A stretch of 64,000 nucleotides of DNA from Gigaspora rosea (Eukaryota > Glomeromycota > Glomeromycetes > Diversisporales > Gigasporaceae), in assembly GCA_003550325.1 (NCBI GenBank), contig QKWP01000030.1, positions 106,230 through 170,229 on the forward strand, read 5' to 3'. The notes under the pieces were generated by a model. It worked only from the letters and a program-made list of their open reading frames with translations. It did not search any database and was not told the DNA's origin. The translations under genes were made by a program, and so were the position numbers. Shown here in pieces: positions 47,293-58,743 of this stretch (the first letter of the stretch is position 1; each line of letters opens with the position of its first letter).

Positions 47293-50200
47293 CCCTATAA
47301 GAAAAGTGGCACGGGTGGTGGTACGGGTTGGTGTCGGGAATGCTCGAAATGGCACGTGCAGGAACGTTTTACGGAATGGCACGGTAAAAATGGCACGGAC
47401 ATTGCGGCAAAGGGTGGCACGTAATATCACGTCATATGAAATGGCACGTTCAGATGTTTGAAACCCAAACCGGTTAAACTTGAGTTTTTGTAGTCACATG
47501 ATTTTTACTATAAAATTTTAAACTCCTGCTGTTCAAATTGAGTTCGGAATCAATTAGATAAGCAAAATGCTTGATTAGTAATTAACTTTAGACTTTTAAT
47601 TACTATCGTTCATTGACAAAAACATATTTTTTTGATTGGTCGATTATTATGGCGTTATGATAATATGACGAATATAGGCTTTTTAATTAAAAGTTAATTA
47701 CGATATTATGATGAAATTAATTACTGCGATTTTATATAATGAAAATTGGACTTTTTTTAATATATTAATAAGCGATTTTTTTTGTTTGCGCATATTTTAC
47801 TTATTTACATAAATTTCGTAAGATGGATGAAGAAAACACACTTGACCAATTTATTGACCCAATTAAACATACCTCTTTGAGCTCTCAAAATACACTTGAA
47901 TCCGAGACTCTTTCAGAAATAACAAATCATCCCCCAAAACGATTAAAAAAAGATCCTTTTTGGGATGAACTTGTTGAAATCAGTGATAAACGACATTGTA
48001 AACATTGCAATAAATCTTACTCAATGGATACTGGTCTTTCTACAATCAAATCACATTTTAAACGTAATCACATAGATCGATATAATGCATTAACCACTAA
48101 GGCCAACGTTGAGCTTTATAGTGTTGTTAAGGTTTTTAAAATTAACCAATATCTCTTAAAATGGATTATCACGGACCAGCAGGCTTTTTGCCTCGTTGAA
48201 AACAAAGATTTTCAACAATTTATTAATCAATTGACTCAACGGTATTATCTTCCATCAAGGCAATTTGTTTCACAAACCATTTTAAATATATTTTATGATA
48301 GACAAAGTGAACTTCGTATTTTTTTTAATTCAAATCAACAAAAATTCTCAATTACAACGGATGCTTGGAGCTCGTGTACTAACCTTGGGTTCCTTGCTCT
48401 TACGCTTTATTGGATTGATGAAAGCTGGGTTATGAAAAGAATTTTATTGAATATGATACCACTCCATGAACGGCACACCGGCAATTACATTACTGAAAAA
48501 ATATTAGAGACTATTTCATTTTATAATATTGGATCTCGCATTATATCTGCAACTACCAACAATGCAGCTAGCATGAATGTATTTGGACATATGCTTCGTG
48601 AAAAACTTCGGTATAATAATGGTAATAAAGAATTTGAACATGTCCGCTGTGCGGCTCATGTATTAAATCTTGCAGTAACAGAGGGCATGAAAGAAGTTGT
48701 TGATTCTATTACAAAGCTACGAAGCTTTGTAAGATATATACGCAAATCCCAACCTTTATTTGAGGATCTTAAAAGAATTTTTCAAGTAAATGGTCGATCT
48801 TTTCTTGTACCTGACTTAGACGTATCAACAAGATGGAACAGGACTTATAATATGATTGAAAAGATGTTCCAAATTCGTCAAATGACTGATGATCTTGTTG
48901 AGGATAATCCGTCTTTAAAAGATTGGTATTTAGATCAAGCTGAATGGAATGAAATTGAGGTTAGTATATTAATTTTATATATTTTTTAAAAAATTTATAT
49001 AATTAATTTACTTATCTTTAGATTGCCGTTGCACTACTTGAACCTATGGCAAAAGCAACTCCAATTTTATCAGCATCATCTCGTCCAACGATGGGAGATT
49101 TGCATATGATATTTCCAACTATTCTAAGTATTTTACGTGATGCATTGTATAGTGAAATTCCAATAAAAAATCAAATTGCACAACGAATGCATAAGAAGCT
49201 TGATGAATATTGGAATATTCTTCAAACTTGTTGCCACATGTCAGTTGTGTTAGACCAGAATATGAAATTATCATCATTTGATAATGAGACGGCAAAAACT
49301 ATATGTGAACTACTATATAGCACTTATGCTCAATATAAAGAAATTGGCATATCTATTTCTGAAGACGATAAAGACTCACCAAGAAATTATTTTAGAAAAC
49401 ATCGAAATGAAAAGTTAAATAATACTTCCAATGTTCTGGAAGAATATCTTATGGCTATAGAAGAAAATTGTAATCCATTAGACTTTTGGAAAACACGATT
49501 AGCCGATATACGCTATTCTGGACTTGCACAAATGGCACGTGACTATTTGGTCGTGCAGGCTATTTCTGTGCCTAGTGAAGAAATGTTTTCTAAAGCCAAA
49601 AATACAATTACTCCAATCCGTAATCGACTATCTGAAGAAAGTGTAACAGCAAGTCTCTGCCTAAAAACATGGTATGAATCAGGCGTCATTGACTGTGTAG
49701 AATATTATTAAATTGGTATTATTATATTTGTCAATAAATAAATAAATAATATATAGCAATAGATGCAATAAAATATTGTAAATGCATAATATGTATATTT
49801 TACGTACAAATGTAAAATTGCTTTAATAAATAACATGCTTTATTAAATTGTTCAAACAAGCATAATTATTAATACATTCGTATAAACTGAATTCAATAAC
49901 CAGTTTTACATGTGTGGTTCGAAACAGTGTTCAAACGGGTTTTTGAGCACAAACCAACCTGTTGGAACAGGATAACATCCCTAATGTGTACATTACACAC
50001 GTGTTGGCTTGTAATACGTGTTGGCTCGTTTCGTGGAGATCGAAAGATCAGTAAAGGATTTTTTTTAAAAAACAGAGCGATATCTCATGATTTCACTAAT
50101 GAAGCTTCCCTGTGTGTCTTAACAAAAAAAATTCCTTACAAAATTTTGCTTCATATGCAGTTAGCTTGTTCATCTTATGTTGATTACTTATGTAAATTTA

Positions 50201-50487
50201 TGTTTTAATAGTTAATCCACATCGTTATCACAGTGGCACGTGAATTTACGTTCATTACCCGTGCCAAATCCCGTGCCGATTCGACTAGTAAACTGCTGCA
50301 AAACCCGTGCCATTTACGGTCCAATTGGCACGGGCACACGGTCCCTCACGGTTTACTAAATCTGAACCAACTCGGACCATACCCGTACAATTCCGGACCT
50401 TGACCCGTGCCAAAATGACCCGTGCCAAAATGACCTGTGCCTATCCGATTCCATCCCGTGCCTATACAGTACATTTTTCTTATAGGG
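47293..50487 (+). mobile_element. Inner hAT element, 3.2 kb, autonomous-type
   Basis: Ends ccctataagaaaagtgg and ..tacatttttcttataggg. Both subterminal zones are rich in ggcacgg/ccgtgcc words. It carries one uninterrupted transposase gene. The internally deleted relative at 30336-30958 has the same two ends, which defines this unit independently of the outer element. No convincing 8-bp target duplication (tgcttata against ataggcat), perhaps because of later change at the right edge. Confidence 0.85.
47823..49711 (+). CDS. hAT-family transposase (BED zinc finger), full-length frame
   Basis: Two exons, 47823-48959 and 49022-49711, with a 62-bp gt..ag intron; 608 aa. Domains: BED-type zinc finger (C59, C62, H78, H83; CKHC..HFKRNH), RNase H-like core beginning FSITTDAWSSC (first catalytic Asp D180), RCAAHVLNLAV (about 275-285), DVSTRWNRTYNM, and the C-terminal hAT dimerisation domain (ARDYLVVQAISVPSEEMFSKA.. 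RNRLSEESVTASLCLKTW). It would excise and integrate the element, making 8-bp duplications. The usual T-D-N-A motif with the second catalytic Asp reads TTNNAAS (N246), a GAC-to-AAC change, so activity is doubtful although no stop or frameshift is present. Start chosen at the first ATG after stops. Confidence 0.92.
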
Positions 50488-50490
50488 ATA

Positions 50491-50623
50491 GGCATTGTTT
50501 GGAACATGAGTTTGAGGCAAGCTAATAGTTAATTTAGTCGAATGCAAATTATAATTTATCATTAAAAATCCTCGGCTAAATTAATCATTAGCATGTTTCG
50601 AACTCGTATTCCAAAATAATGCC
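50491..50623. repeat. Small foldback element beside the inner hAT end
   Basis: ggcattgtttggaacatgag and the complement of ggcattattttggaatacga, continuing to ttaatttag on both sides. 133 bp. It starts three bases from the inner hAT terminus. Confidence 0.65.
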
Positions 50624-50963
50624 CATAGGCATTATTTCGCACAAATACAGATCAACTGATCACGCAATTGCTATCATTAATAAATTTCTCTATTTTATTA
50701 ACATTGACAATAGCCCGTTCTCATTATACATTAAACGTGGTTTAAACTTGTTTAACAAACTAAAGGGTTTGTAATTGAATTTTAACCAAAAACAACATTT
50801 TATAGTTGTTTCAAAATGCGTATTATCATAATATTTAGTTTATTTGATATTTACTATTAGGACCAACAGTCCTTTCGGTCCGTCCTAAAAAGGACCAGAC
50901 CGATTAACAGCCCTAAATGTAGGTTTATTTCTACCAATTGTGATATTTGTCCAATGTTGGTTA

Positions 50964-51107
50964 GGGCAGTGACAGATATTACATAATATCCTAGGGGGAG
51001 GTGTCAAAAAATTTTATAAGACTAATTATACAATTTGATTGGCTAATTGGTCTTATGTGGGGGGAGCTCTATGATAAAATGATATTACGTAATATATGTC
51101 ACGGCCC
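50964..51107. mobile_element. PIF/Harbinger-type MITE, TTA duplication (copy 2)
   Basis: 144 bp with ends gggcagtgaca and the complement of gggccgtgaca, TTA on both sides. It shares tttgattggcta with the copy at 6135-6293. Inserted in exon 1 of the kelch pseudogene. Confidence 0.85.
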
Positions 51108-51869
51108 TTACTTATATTATATTTAATAGCAAATGAATTATTATTCGGATTAATGCCACCAAAGAAAAATAAAAGTCATGATTGTTTCCATCACTACACG
51201 CTGAAGCATTAGAATTTTCAGGTGCTCTAGTAAAAGTATGACCATTCCATGGTAATGCCGTTATTGTAAAATTTTCAGAGACATCTAAATAAAAAAAATC
51301 ATTCAAATTGTCAGTAAACTTACTATGTCCAATAGTAAAGTAGAGTTTCTTATCGACTAGAACTGAGGTATGTCCCATTCTTGCTGGTAGAGCAAAATTA
51401 GCAAACGTAAAAATAAAATTTAAGAAAAAAGCGAAAATATAGAGGCTAAAGTACGACATTATTATACAAATTTATTGCGATAAATATAATTAATTATTAT
51501 TAGATAATTTACCTTTACGTTATTGGATAAAAGATTACGTGATATAGGGTCTTTACTACGTCCTTGTTGAGGGAAATTATATTGTTATTGCTGTAAATCT
51601 TTCTTTATCTAATTTATATCCTCTACAAATTGATAATAAATAAATAATATATAAAATAATAATTATTAAACATATAATATATGCATACTTACTGTAAAAT
51701 TGCATTCATTAATTGATGACCTTTTCTACATTGATTACTTAAAGCATGCGCTGCTTCAGCAACATTAGTATTATTAGGTGCTATTCTCCAAATATTATCA
51801 TCTATTTGTGAAATATTTTTATTAAGTGATGCGATGACCCATGTTTGCTTATAAAATAAGACCCAATCT

Positions 51870-52160
51870 GGGGGATGGCTAAAGCCATGTACCTACGTGA
51901 TTTTTTGAAAATTTCGTTAAAATTTGTATTAGGCTATTTAGCATTGGGATCAGGGTTAGGGTTAGGACCAATATAGGTAAAATTACCTTCACGACATTTT
52001 TTATTAATGGCCCAAGATAGGTTTAGAATGCCGTTTTTATGTTCTTGCATTTTTTTTGTTTTTTGACTTCTTCGGGCTGATCTGTGTAAGCAAAATTTCG
52101 CGACTCTGTTTGGTTGATTTACAACGAAAATGTCACGTGGGTACATGGCTTTAGACGACC
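51870..52160. mobile_element. MITE at an exon edge, 8-bp duplication
   Basis: 291 bp between cccaatct repeats (51862-51869 and 52161-52168). Inverted ends about ggatggctaaagccatgtac and the complement of ggtcgtctaaagccatgtac, with acgtga on both sides. The centre has agggttagggttagg. It sits where an exon of the surrounding pseudogene begins (DWVLFY). Confidence 0.82.
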
Positions 52161-53700
52161 CCCAATCTAGTAAAAATATAAATTTATTAAATATTATATA
52201 ATCAATTATTTTTTAAAAAATTTAAATACTTTAACCTTTCAAATTTTCATCAAGTAATTGAATATTAACAAATAATTTATTAATCGCATCTTCTGAATTA
52301 GCCATAAGAAGTGCAAGCATATTATTTGTTATACTATTATCATATGTTTTATTTAAAATATTGCTATAATAAATATAATATAATATAAATAAATAAATAA
52401 AATAAATAAATAAATAAATTTAAATATTTACTGTTTATATGTACATGGCATGACTTAAATATATGAATTAAATGATCTTCCCAACTTTTTGTTTTATCAA
52501 TTTCATTTAATACTATGCCAAGACTTTGCACTTGAGCTAAATCTAAGTCAGCAATTATACAACTCCAACCAGTTCCATGAAGATGCTTAAACTGAGGTGA
52601 TAAATTTGTTAATTGAAATATAAGATCAAATAAAGATCAAAAAATTCTTTGATATGCAATTATTGTTGCACAATTAGTAAAACTCTAACAAAGGTAAGAA
52701 CTAAATAATATAAATTAATTAATATATAATAAATATTTAATTTATAATATAATGAATAATATAATAAATATTAATTTATAATATAATAAATAATATAATA
52801 AATTATTAGCTTACTTAAATTATGAGAATTATTATAATAATTAATCTCAAATTCATTTATTTCTTCACCTACACATTTAAAAGATAAATCTATTTAAAAA
52901 TATTCGCATTTCATCTATTCATTTAATTGTTCAGAAGTTGTATATATAATTAATATATGTCGGTCCTCAAAAAATTCTAATAAAATTAATTTATAAATAA
53001 ATAGTTTATATTAAATTTAATAAAATTAAAATAATATTTAAATACTAATCGTTTTATATAGTTACAAATATTATTAATATTGTGAGAATAATTATAAATA
53101 ACTTCCAAAAGCCCTTGACCTTGAGGATGTATTTCTTTCTGAATTTTATATATATAATATCAAAGATGATCAATATTATTTAAAGAAGCATGAATATTTG
53201 CAAGATATTTAGTTCCAAAATAAGATTTAATCAAATTTCCTAAAATAATAAAATATTAAATTTTCATATATTATAAAAATAAATTATTAAAATTAATTAT
53301 TTAATTACCTGTTATAATATGAGTTGATGAAACATTACTTGTATTATTATTTGCTTGATAAATTAATTCTTGCAAACGGTTACGTTTAGTATCTGGTACT
53401 CGATTAGGTGGTAGTGAAGGATGTGAATGAATACCTTTAGATAAAAAAATTACATAAGGGCAACTTTATATCTAATGGTATTAGCCTATAATATTTAACA
53501 TTGCAAGTCTTGTGAACTATTAATCCTTGTTTAATAATATTGCTTGTGCGATGTAGATGTGCTATAAATCTATTAAAAATAGTAAATATATTAAATTTAT
53601 AATAAATTTTATTAATTAACTTACAGCAATGTGTTTGTTTTGAGCTATTATGTAAAACAGTATAACAATTATTTACTGGTTCATTAGATTCACCCTAATT

Positions 53701-54347
53701 ATCCCTTAGATTGTAACACAGGCAAATTTGCCTGCGTATTTTAAAATTTTTAATAAAATTTTAAATATTGATTTTAGCCATATCTTTTCTAAGTAAAAAA
53801 TATTCTTTAAGTTTTGTTTTAGTAACTTTGTTATAAAATTTTTTTTAAAATCATTAGAAAACTTTAATATAATAAATGTTTAAAGTTCTTGTATTGGCAT
53901 TTTTACTATTAAAATTTTTCTTTAGATTTTTTCAAATTTTATATGTTCCCGTCTATAAAAAAAATCTTTACTTCTAATACAAGTCTTAATTTTTACAAGT
54001 AAATCATTAAAGTTGCAATAATGAAAGTTGTCATCCTTTATATAAACTACAATATTGTCTTAAGAACTATAGTTCTAAAACTAAAACTAAATAAGATCGC
54101 AGAAAAATTGTAATAAAATTTTTTAAAAAAATTTTTTCTTAAAATTATCTATTTTCAGCTTATATGTAACTATAATTTATTTTCTTATAATATAAAAACT
54201 AATTTTGCAAAAAAGTAATCCTTATTTTCAAATATAATTGTACAAAGTTTTATTTAATTATTTTAGTATTTTAAAAAAGTAAATCAGAGCTAAAAAAGTG
54301 CAAAAACGCAGGCAAATTTGCCTGTGTTCTACTACAATCTAAGGGAT
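53701..54347. mobile_element. GGCAAATTTGCC MITE (family C, copy 2)
   Basis: 647 bp, ends ttatcccttagattgt and the exact complement. The palindrome caggcaaatttgcctg lies at about 53719 and 54309. The interior matches the copy at 17998-18654 in opposite orientation (cccgtctataaaaaaa, ttacttctaatacaagtc). It lies in an intron of the transposase-like pseudogene. Confidence 0.85.
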
Positions 54348-55555
54348 AAATTTAATAAATAATTAAATTTAAATAAAAAATTAAATTTATTTATTTATTT
54401 TTATTTATAATATATTTATTTATAATATACTACCTCATAAGTTCCATCTAAAAGTTGTTGAAGCAAATTACAATCAACATTTTCATTAATGCTAATATAG
54501 CGATGACATTTTTCTTGATATTGCTAGTTGGAACATCCAATAAAATATGTTGATGGTAATGTATTATTATGACGGTGCAACCATTTTAATACTGGTAAAC
54601 CTGTACATCGTACTCCATTTTTTTGAAATTGACATTGGGTTTTGTATGCTGCTAAATATACACTAAATACATAGTATAAATATTATAATATAACATAATA
54701 TATATTTGTTAAAAAATACTTACGCAAAAGTATTATTTTCTATATTATTAGCTGATAATTCATTAGTTATTTCCAATTGCAAATCTGAATCAGGATTTAC
54801 AGATTCATGCTGCATTTCTTGAAGTTCTAAATTTGCAAATTCACAAATTTTAACTCCTTGACAAGTTTGCTCTTTTTTTGTAACAGCGATATCACCCAAG
54901 TAAGTACAAGTTGTTTGATATTGACCACATGGTTTATCCATCGAATATTGAATCTAAATTATTAATTAACATAATGGTAATATTTAAAATTTTATAATAA
55001 TAAATAATTGAATAATTTATAAAAACTTTACATCTGTAAATGCTGAATCTATATTATTCCATCCATCAACATGATAAATAATTGCAATTCCTTCTTCAAT
55101 TGTAGATGGGTATTCAATTGGAGTCAATGAATGAATTACTTCTTTAGCAGTTAAATTTTTTGTAAGAAAAATTATATCATTTTCTATTTCAGATGAAGTT
55201 GAGCTAAGCATTTCTTGATTAATAGAAGTTATATTTAATGTTTTGTCAAAATCAAGATCCTCTTCGAAGTCATTATTAAGACTAAAATCTCTTTCGGTAA
55301 AACTATTCGTTGCAACAGAAAAGGCATGATCTTTCAGAAGTAATATCATCCGAAGAAATGTATAAAGCAGCACTGGAAGACATATTATTTCAAATAAGTG
55401 TTGGAATAAAAGTATTGCAAAAGAGAGAATTTTAATTTCTAGTAATTATTGTTAATAATTTAAATAATATTACACGTAATAGAGATTATTTAAAGAAAAT
55501 TATGCATGTGTATGCTGCTACATAATATTTAATATACACGCAGTTGCGGCCCCAT

Positions 55556-55685
55556 TAATTTATGGGCAATACACTACTTCGCTGATCAAGCATACGTCAC
55601 AACTATTCATATTACTACGTAGCGGGCCCCATACACTACTTCTTTGATCAACCATACATCACAACTATTCGTATTACTCTATTAG
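55556..55685. repeat. Two ~65-bp direct repeats
   Basis: atacactacttcgctgatca..catacgtcacaactattcatattact is repeated once with few changes, immediately adjacent. Confidence 0.8.
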
Positions 55686-55826
55686 AAATGGTTGAATATA
55701 AAAATTTGAAAATACCTTACATAAAGCGAACTGAATTTAGTTTTATTTAAATTCATGTTCGATCCCAAATCGGGTTATTTGACAAAAGCAAAAGTTCATC
55801 TAAACCAAAGCCGAATTCATTTGAAA

Positions 55827-55828
<2 letters not shown>

Positions 55829-55911
<83 letters not shown>
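55829..55911. repeat. 83-base A homopolymer
   Basis: Uninterrupted poly(A). The preceding 80 bp contain gttcgatccc, which resembles a Pol III B box, so it could be a retroposon tail; assembly artefact is an alternative. Confidence 0.8.
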
Positions 55912-55914
<3 letters not shown>

Positions 55915-56394
55915 AAGCCTTATTCCCGGAACAGCGCCGTGGTCTGAGAGCTAGTAAAATAAATAATAAAACTCTAATTCAATTTTTTTTTTTTATACAA
56001 CGATTATGTAGTAGTATATTGGAGATTAATTAAATAATTTATAGCTATCATTACGGTTTTAAATGAATATTTTTTCAGGAAAGTAGTTACTGAGTAATTT
56101 ATCTGCGACGTTTTAAATTATCTATTTCAATTATCTATTCTATAAACTTTAAAGGCTCGATAAATGAAAGAAATAAAGTTTCAAGTAGCTTTGCTACATG
56201 TAGTATAGATAACTGTGAATTTACAGTAATCAAAATTATCTCATATTAAATTATTTATGTATAAAGTTTTTATATTTATTAATTAATAAATCATATAGTC
56301 AAAATAATGGCAGTAAATGAATAATTTAAAGAAATAATACTATCAATGATAATATCAATAATTAAGCTAGAGAAATGTTCTTATTACTTGGAAT
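55912..56394. other. 3' flank of the kelch gene with duplicated segments
   Basis: 56080-56250 is repeated at about 59800-59965 (tctatttcaattatctattc, tagataactg). 56335-56394 is repeated at 45480-45541, downstream of the kelch pseudogene. Confidence 0.7.
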
Positions 56395-57780
56395 TTAATT
56401 GAAATTTGTAGTATTTGTAGTTCTTGGAATAAATTCAGTAACCCATTTATATGAATCTCTCTGACTTACATCTAACATATATATCGTTGATGAATAGTTA
56501 ATATTGTTGGTACCTGTTAAACAAATAAAGGTTTAGCTAGTTTAAACCAAATATTCATACATAAATATTCATACATAAATAGATTATAATAACTAAATTT
56601 TTACCAAAAGCAACAATCATATAATCATCTACTAATGTTGCAGTATGTAAACAAAGAGTTAGACCATTTGGATTAGAAATGTTTCTGGCTGACCATTGAT
56701 ATGGATTTCTTTCAATATCTAAAATCCACAAGTCCCCAAAAGCATCATCATTTTCATTAACTCCACCAAACACTATAATACGTTTGTCGGAAGCTTTTAA
56801 TTTAAATGATTATTAATAAAACCTTTATAATTAAAAAGCACTCATTTAAAATTTACATTATCAAACGACATACTTAATACTGCTGAGGAATATCTACGAT
56901 CAGGTGGAGTTGGACCGGTTGTAGTCTAAAATATGTATGTGTCAGATTTTTTTTATTTACAATTGCTATTGTAAGAAATAAGTTAATAAAAAAAAGTTGA
57001 TTTATTATTATTACGTACTAAACTTTTCCAAGTGTTAGATGCTGTGTCATATAAAAATAACTACCGGTACAAAGAATTAATGAATAAAAGCTAAAATATC
57101 TATTTTGTTGAAATACAAATACTTACTCTATCCATTGGCATAATGTAATCATTACATCCACCAATGTATAAAATAGTTTGATCAGGCAAAGTTATTGCAT
57201 GATAAGTGTAGACACGTGGTGGTGTATTTGGTTCATTGTTTAAACTCCAAGTTAATTTTAATGTATCGAATATCCAAAGATCATTTGCTGGATTAACATT
57301 TATTGAACCAGCGATAATTGCAATTGATCCATTATTAAATTTGGCACATGAAGTAGTACCCTCTACTTTTACAGGTCCATTTCCAGGACTTATGACATTA
57401 GTCCACCGTTGGTTACTTATATCAAATTGACTAGTGAATGAAATATTATTGAAGGGTGCACTTAATCCTTCAAAAATAAAAATCAAATCATTATTATTTC
57501 CACCACCACAAGCTGAAGCAAAAGGTTTTGGAGGAACTCCAGTAAAAGTAAGATCATTCCATGGTAAAGTTTTTGTTGTAAAATTTTGAGAGACATCTAA
57601 ATTAAAAAAATCTTTCAAAAGGTTAAAACCTCCGTTGTCGCCATTAAATCCACTATGAAAGTAGAGTTTCTTATCGACAAGTACTGCGTTATGTCCACAT
57701 CTTCCAGGCGGAGCAAAATTAGCAAAAGTAAAAATAAAATTTAGGAGCAAAGCGAAAATATAAAGGTTAAAGTACATCAT
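56395..57780 (-). CDS. Secreted kelch-repeat protein, 351 aa
   Basis: Five exons on the minus strand: 57780-57127, 57060-57019, 56925-56874, 56793-56605 and 56513-56395. All introns are gt..ag, phases join, total 1056 nt. Residues 1-20 (MMYFNLYIFALLLNFIFTFA) form a clear signal peptide. Then kelch blades follow: GRCGHNAVLVDKKLYFHSG..FFNLDVS, ACGGGNNNDLIFIFEG..SQFDISNQRWT, SCAKFNNGSIAIIAG..NDLWIFDTLKLTWS, YHAITLPDQTILYIGG..LFLYDTASNTWKSL, RRYSSAVLTSDKRIIVFGG..DLWILDIERNPYQW, and a last partial blade with SSTIYMLDVSQRDSYKWVTEF. It is probably an extracellular beta-propeller; ligand unknown. It has no membrane anchor, unlike many relatives. The one clearly intact host-type gene in the window, with a broken copy 5 kb away. 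Confidence 0.9.
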
Positions 57781-58743
57781 GATTATAAAATTGGATTAAA
57801 CTTTACAGTGCGCTAATATTCCAAGAATAAATGAGTTTATTTCAATGATTTTATATTTAAATAAATGATAATATTAACAGTTAATAGAATTCGTTTAAGA
57901 CTAAAATTATTGAAACAGATTAACCACATACATAAAATATTGTCATTAAAAATATTGAGTTTTGACTTTATTTACATTCATTACTGTTTAATGCAATCCA
58001 TTTTGATTAATTTTATATGCAACCAAATTCTACAGTCATTAGCATATTTTCCTTTTTAATTTGCAATTAATTTTGATACTTCATAAATATTTGCTCTTTT
58101 GCATCAAAATAACACGTTTCATGTTTTATCTAATCCTAAACCAGCTAATTATAATATACTAAAGAAAAACTTATTAAGCTCGAATATTCGAATATCTAAT
58201 ATAGTAATTAATGTGCCAATTTGTTTTTTACTTTTCATTTTAAATTTAACGCCAGTTAACTGTGCAACGGTATCACTCAAACTAAGAACGAAAAAAATTA
58301 AATACTGATTTAATTGCTTTAAAAAAGTTAATCATAAATATTTATAGCTTTATAATAATTAATAATAATTATTTATAACTTTATAATAATTAATAATGCA
58401 TAATTAAAGATTTACAGTAGTTAGGGACTCTGATTTTTCCGAAAGGTGAATTAAAATCCCATATACAAGATTAACCAGTTAGTCGAATTTACCCGAAATG
58501 TAGTCATGCTTGTCGCTTAAACGGTCAATTTTTTCAAAATCGGCTAATCAATTTTATTTCCCCAATAATGAAAATCAATTATGCACAATAGAAAGTTTCA
58601 TAGATAAGACTTTCAATTATTTCGCATTATTACGAATAATGACTCTGTCAGCATAATGTAACAATGATAATTGAAGTAAGTAATAGCGATAAATTTAATG
58701 ACAAAATTAACTTATGAAAAATTTTAGCGGACACCGGAATCTT
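57781..58743. other. AT-rich region upstream of the kelch gene
   Basis: Holds the kelch promoter by position. Two plus-strand frames of 64 and 69 codons (57865-58059, 58099-58308) show no features and are probably chance. Confidence 0.5.

Larger units (their letters stand above)
46333..50915 (-). mobile_element. Outer hAT element, 4583 bp, perfect 8-bp duplication
   Basis: Ends tagggctgttaatcggtc and its exact complement (18 bp). Direct repeats aatgtagg at 46325-46332 and 50916-50923. It sits inside exon 1 of the kelch pseudogene. Subterminal ggtccgtcc words are repeated. Its own transposase remains only as a C-terminal piece on the minus strand (47126-47290), cut by insertion of the inner hAT; only about 430 bp of outer element is left on the other side, so the rest of the gene is missing. 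Confidence 0.93.
45542..51459 (-). pseudogene. Secreted kelch-repeat protein gene, pseudogene split by transposons
   Basis: A second copy of the gene at 56395-57780. Start MSYFSLYIFAFFLNFIFTFA (51459, signal peptide), then GHTSVLVDKKLYF and NDFFYLDVSENFT. It is interrupted by a Harbinger MITE (50964-51107) and by the hAT element (46333-50915) inside exon 1, and continues with CAKFNN..IAIFA and NELWTFDSLELTWSL (46430-46150, minus strand). Exons 2 and 3 are recognisable near 46015 and 45865. Exon 4 has lost most of its length, keeping only its start (about 45760) fused to sequence of the following intron. Exon 5 (SSSIYMLDVNKRDSYKWVTAF) ends at 45542. The 3' flank (45480-45541) also matches that of the intact copy, so a segment larger than the gene was duplicated. 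Confidence 0.9.
51530..55382 (-). pseudogene. Multi-exon transposase-like gene (possibly MULE-like), broken
   Basis: Starts MSSSAALYISSDDITSE (55382), a frame slip, then an acidic part to ..NNIDSAFTD. Further exons: YSMDKPCGQYQTTCTYLGDI with TCQGVKICEFANLE (54960-54722), CQFQKNGVRCTGLPVLKW.. (54645-54433), NEPVNNCYTVLHNSSKQTHC (about 53690-53632), a frame-slipped exon with VKYYRLIPLD and GIHSHPSLPPNRVPDTKRN (53570-53310), GTKYLANIHASLNN..EIHPQGQGLLEV (53240-53050), IDLSFKCVGEEINEFEINYYN (52970-52815), HGTGWSCIIADLDLAQ (52680-52440), NMLALLMANSEDAINKLF (52370-52245) and DWVLFYKQTWVIASLNKN..NNTNVAEAAHALSN (51870-51690). I recall this family as a large repeated one in arbuscular mycorrhizal fungi. 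The ID.SF and ADLDLAQ blocks may be DDE residues. Stops at 54524, 53160 and 52637 and others inactivate it. Confidence 0.7.

Noticed and set aside
51934-52146. 70-codon minus-strand frame
   Set aside because: It lies entirely within the MITE at 51870-52160.
57236-57430. Plus-strand frame similar to one at 46094-46513
   Set aside because: Both are antisense shadows of the kelch gene and its pseudogene.
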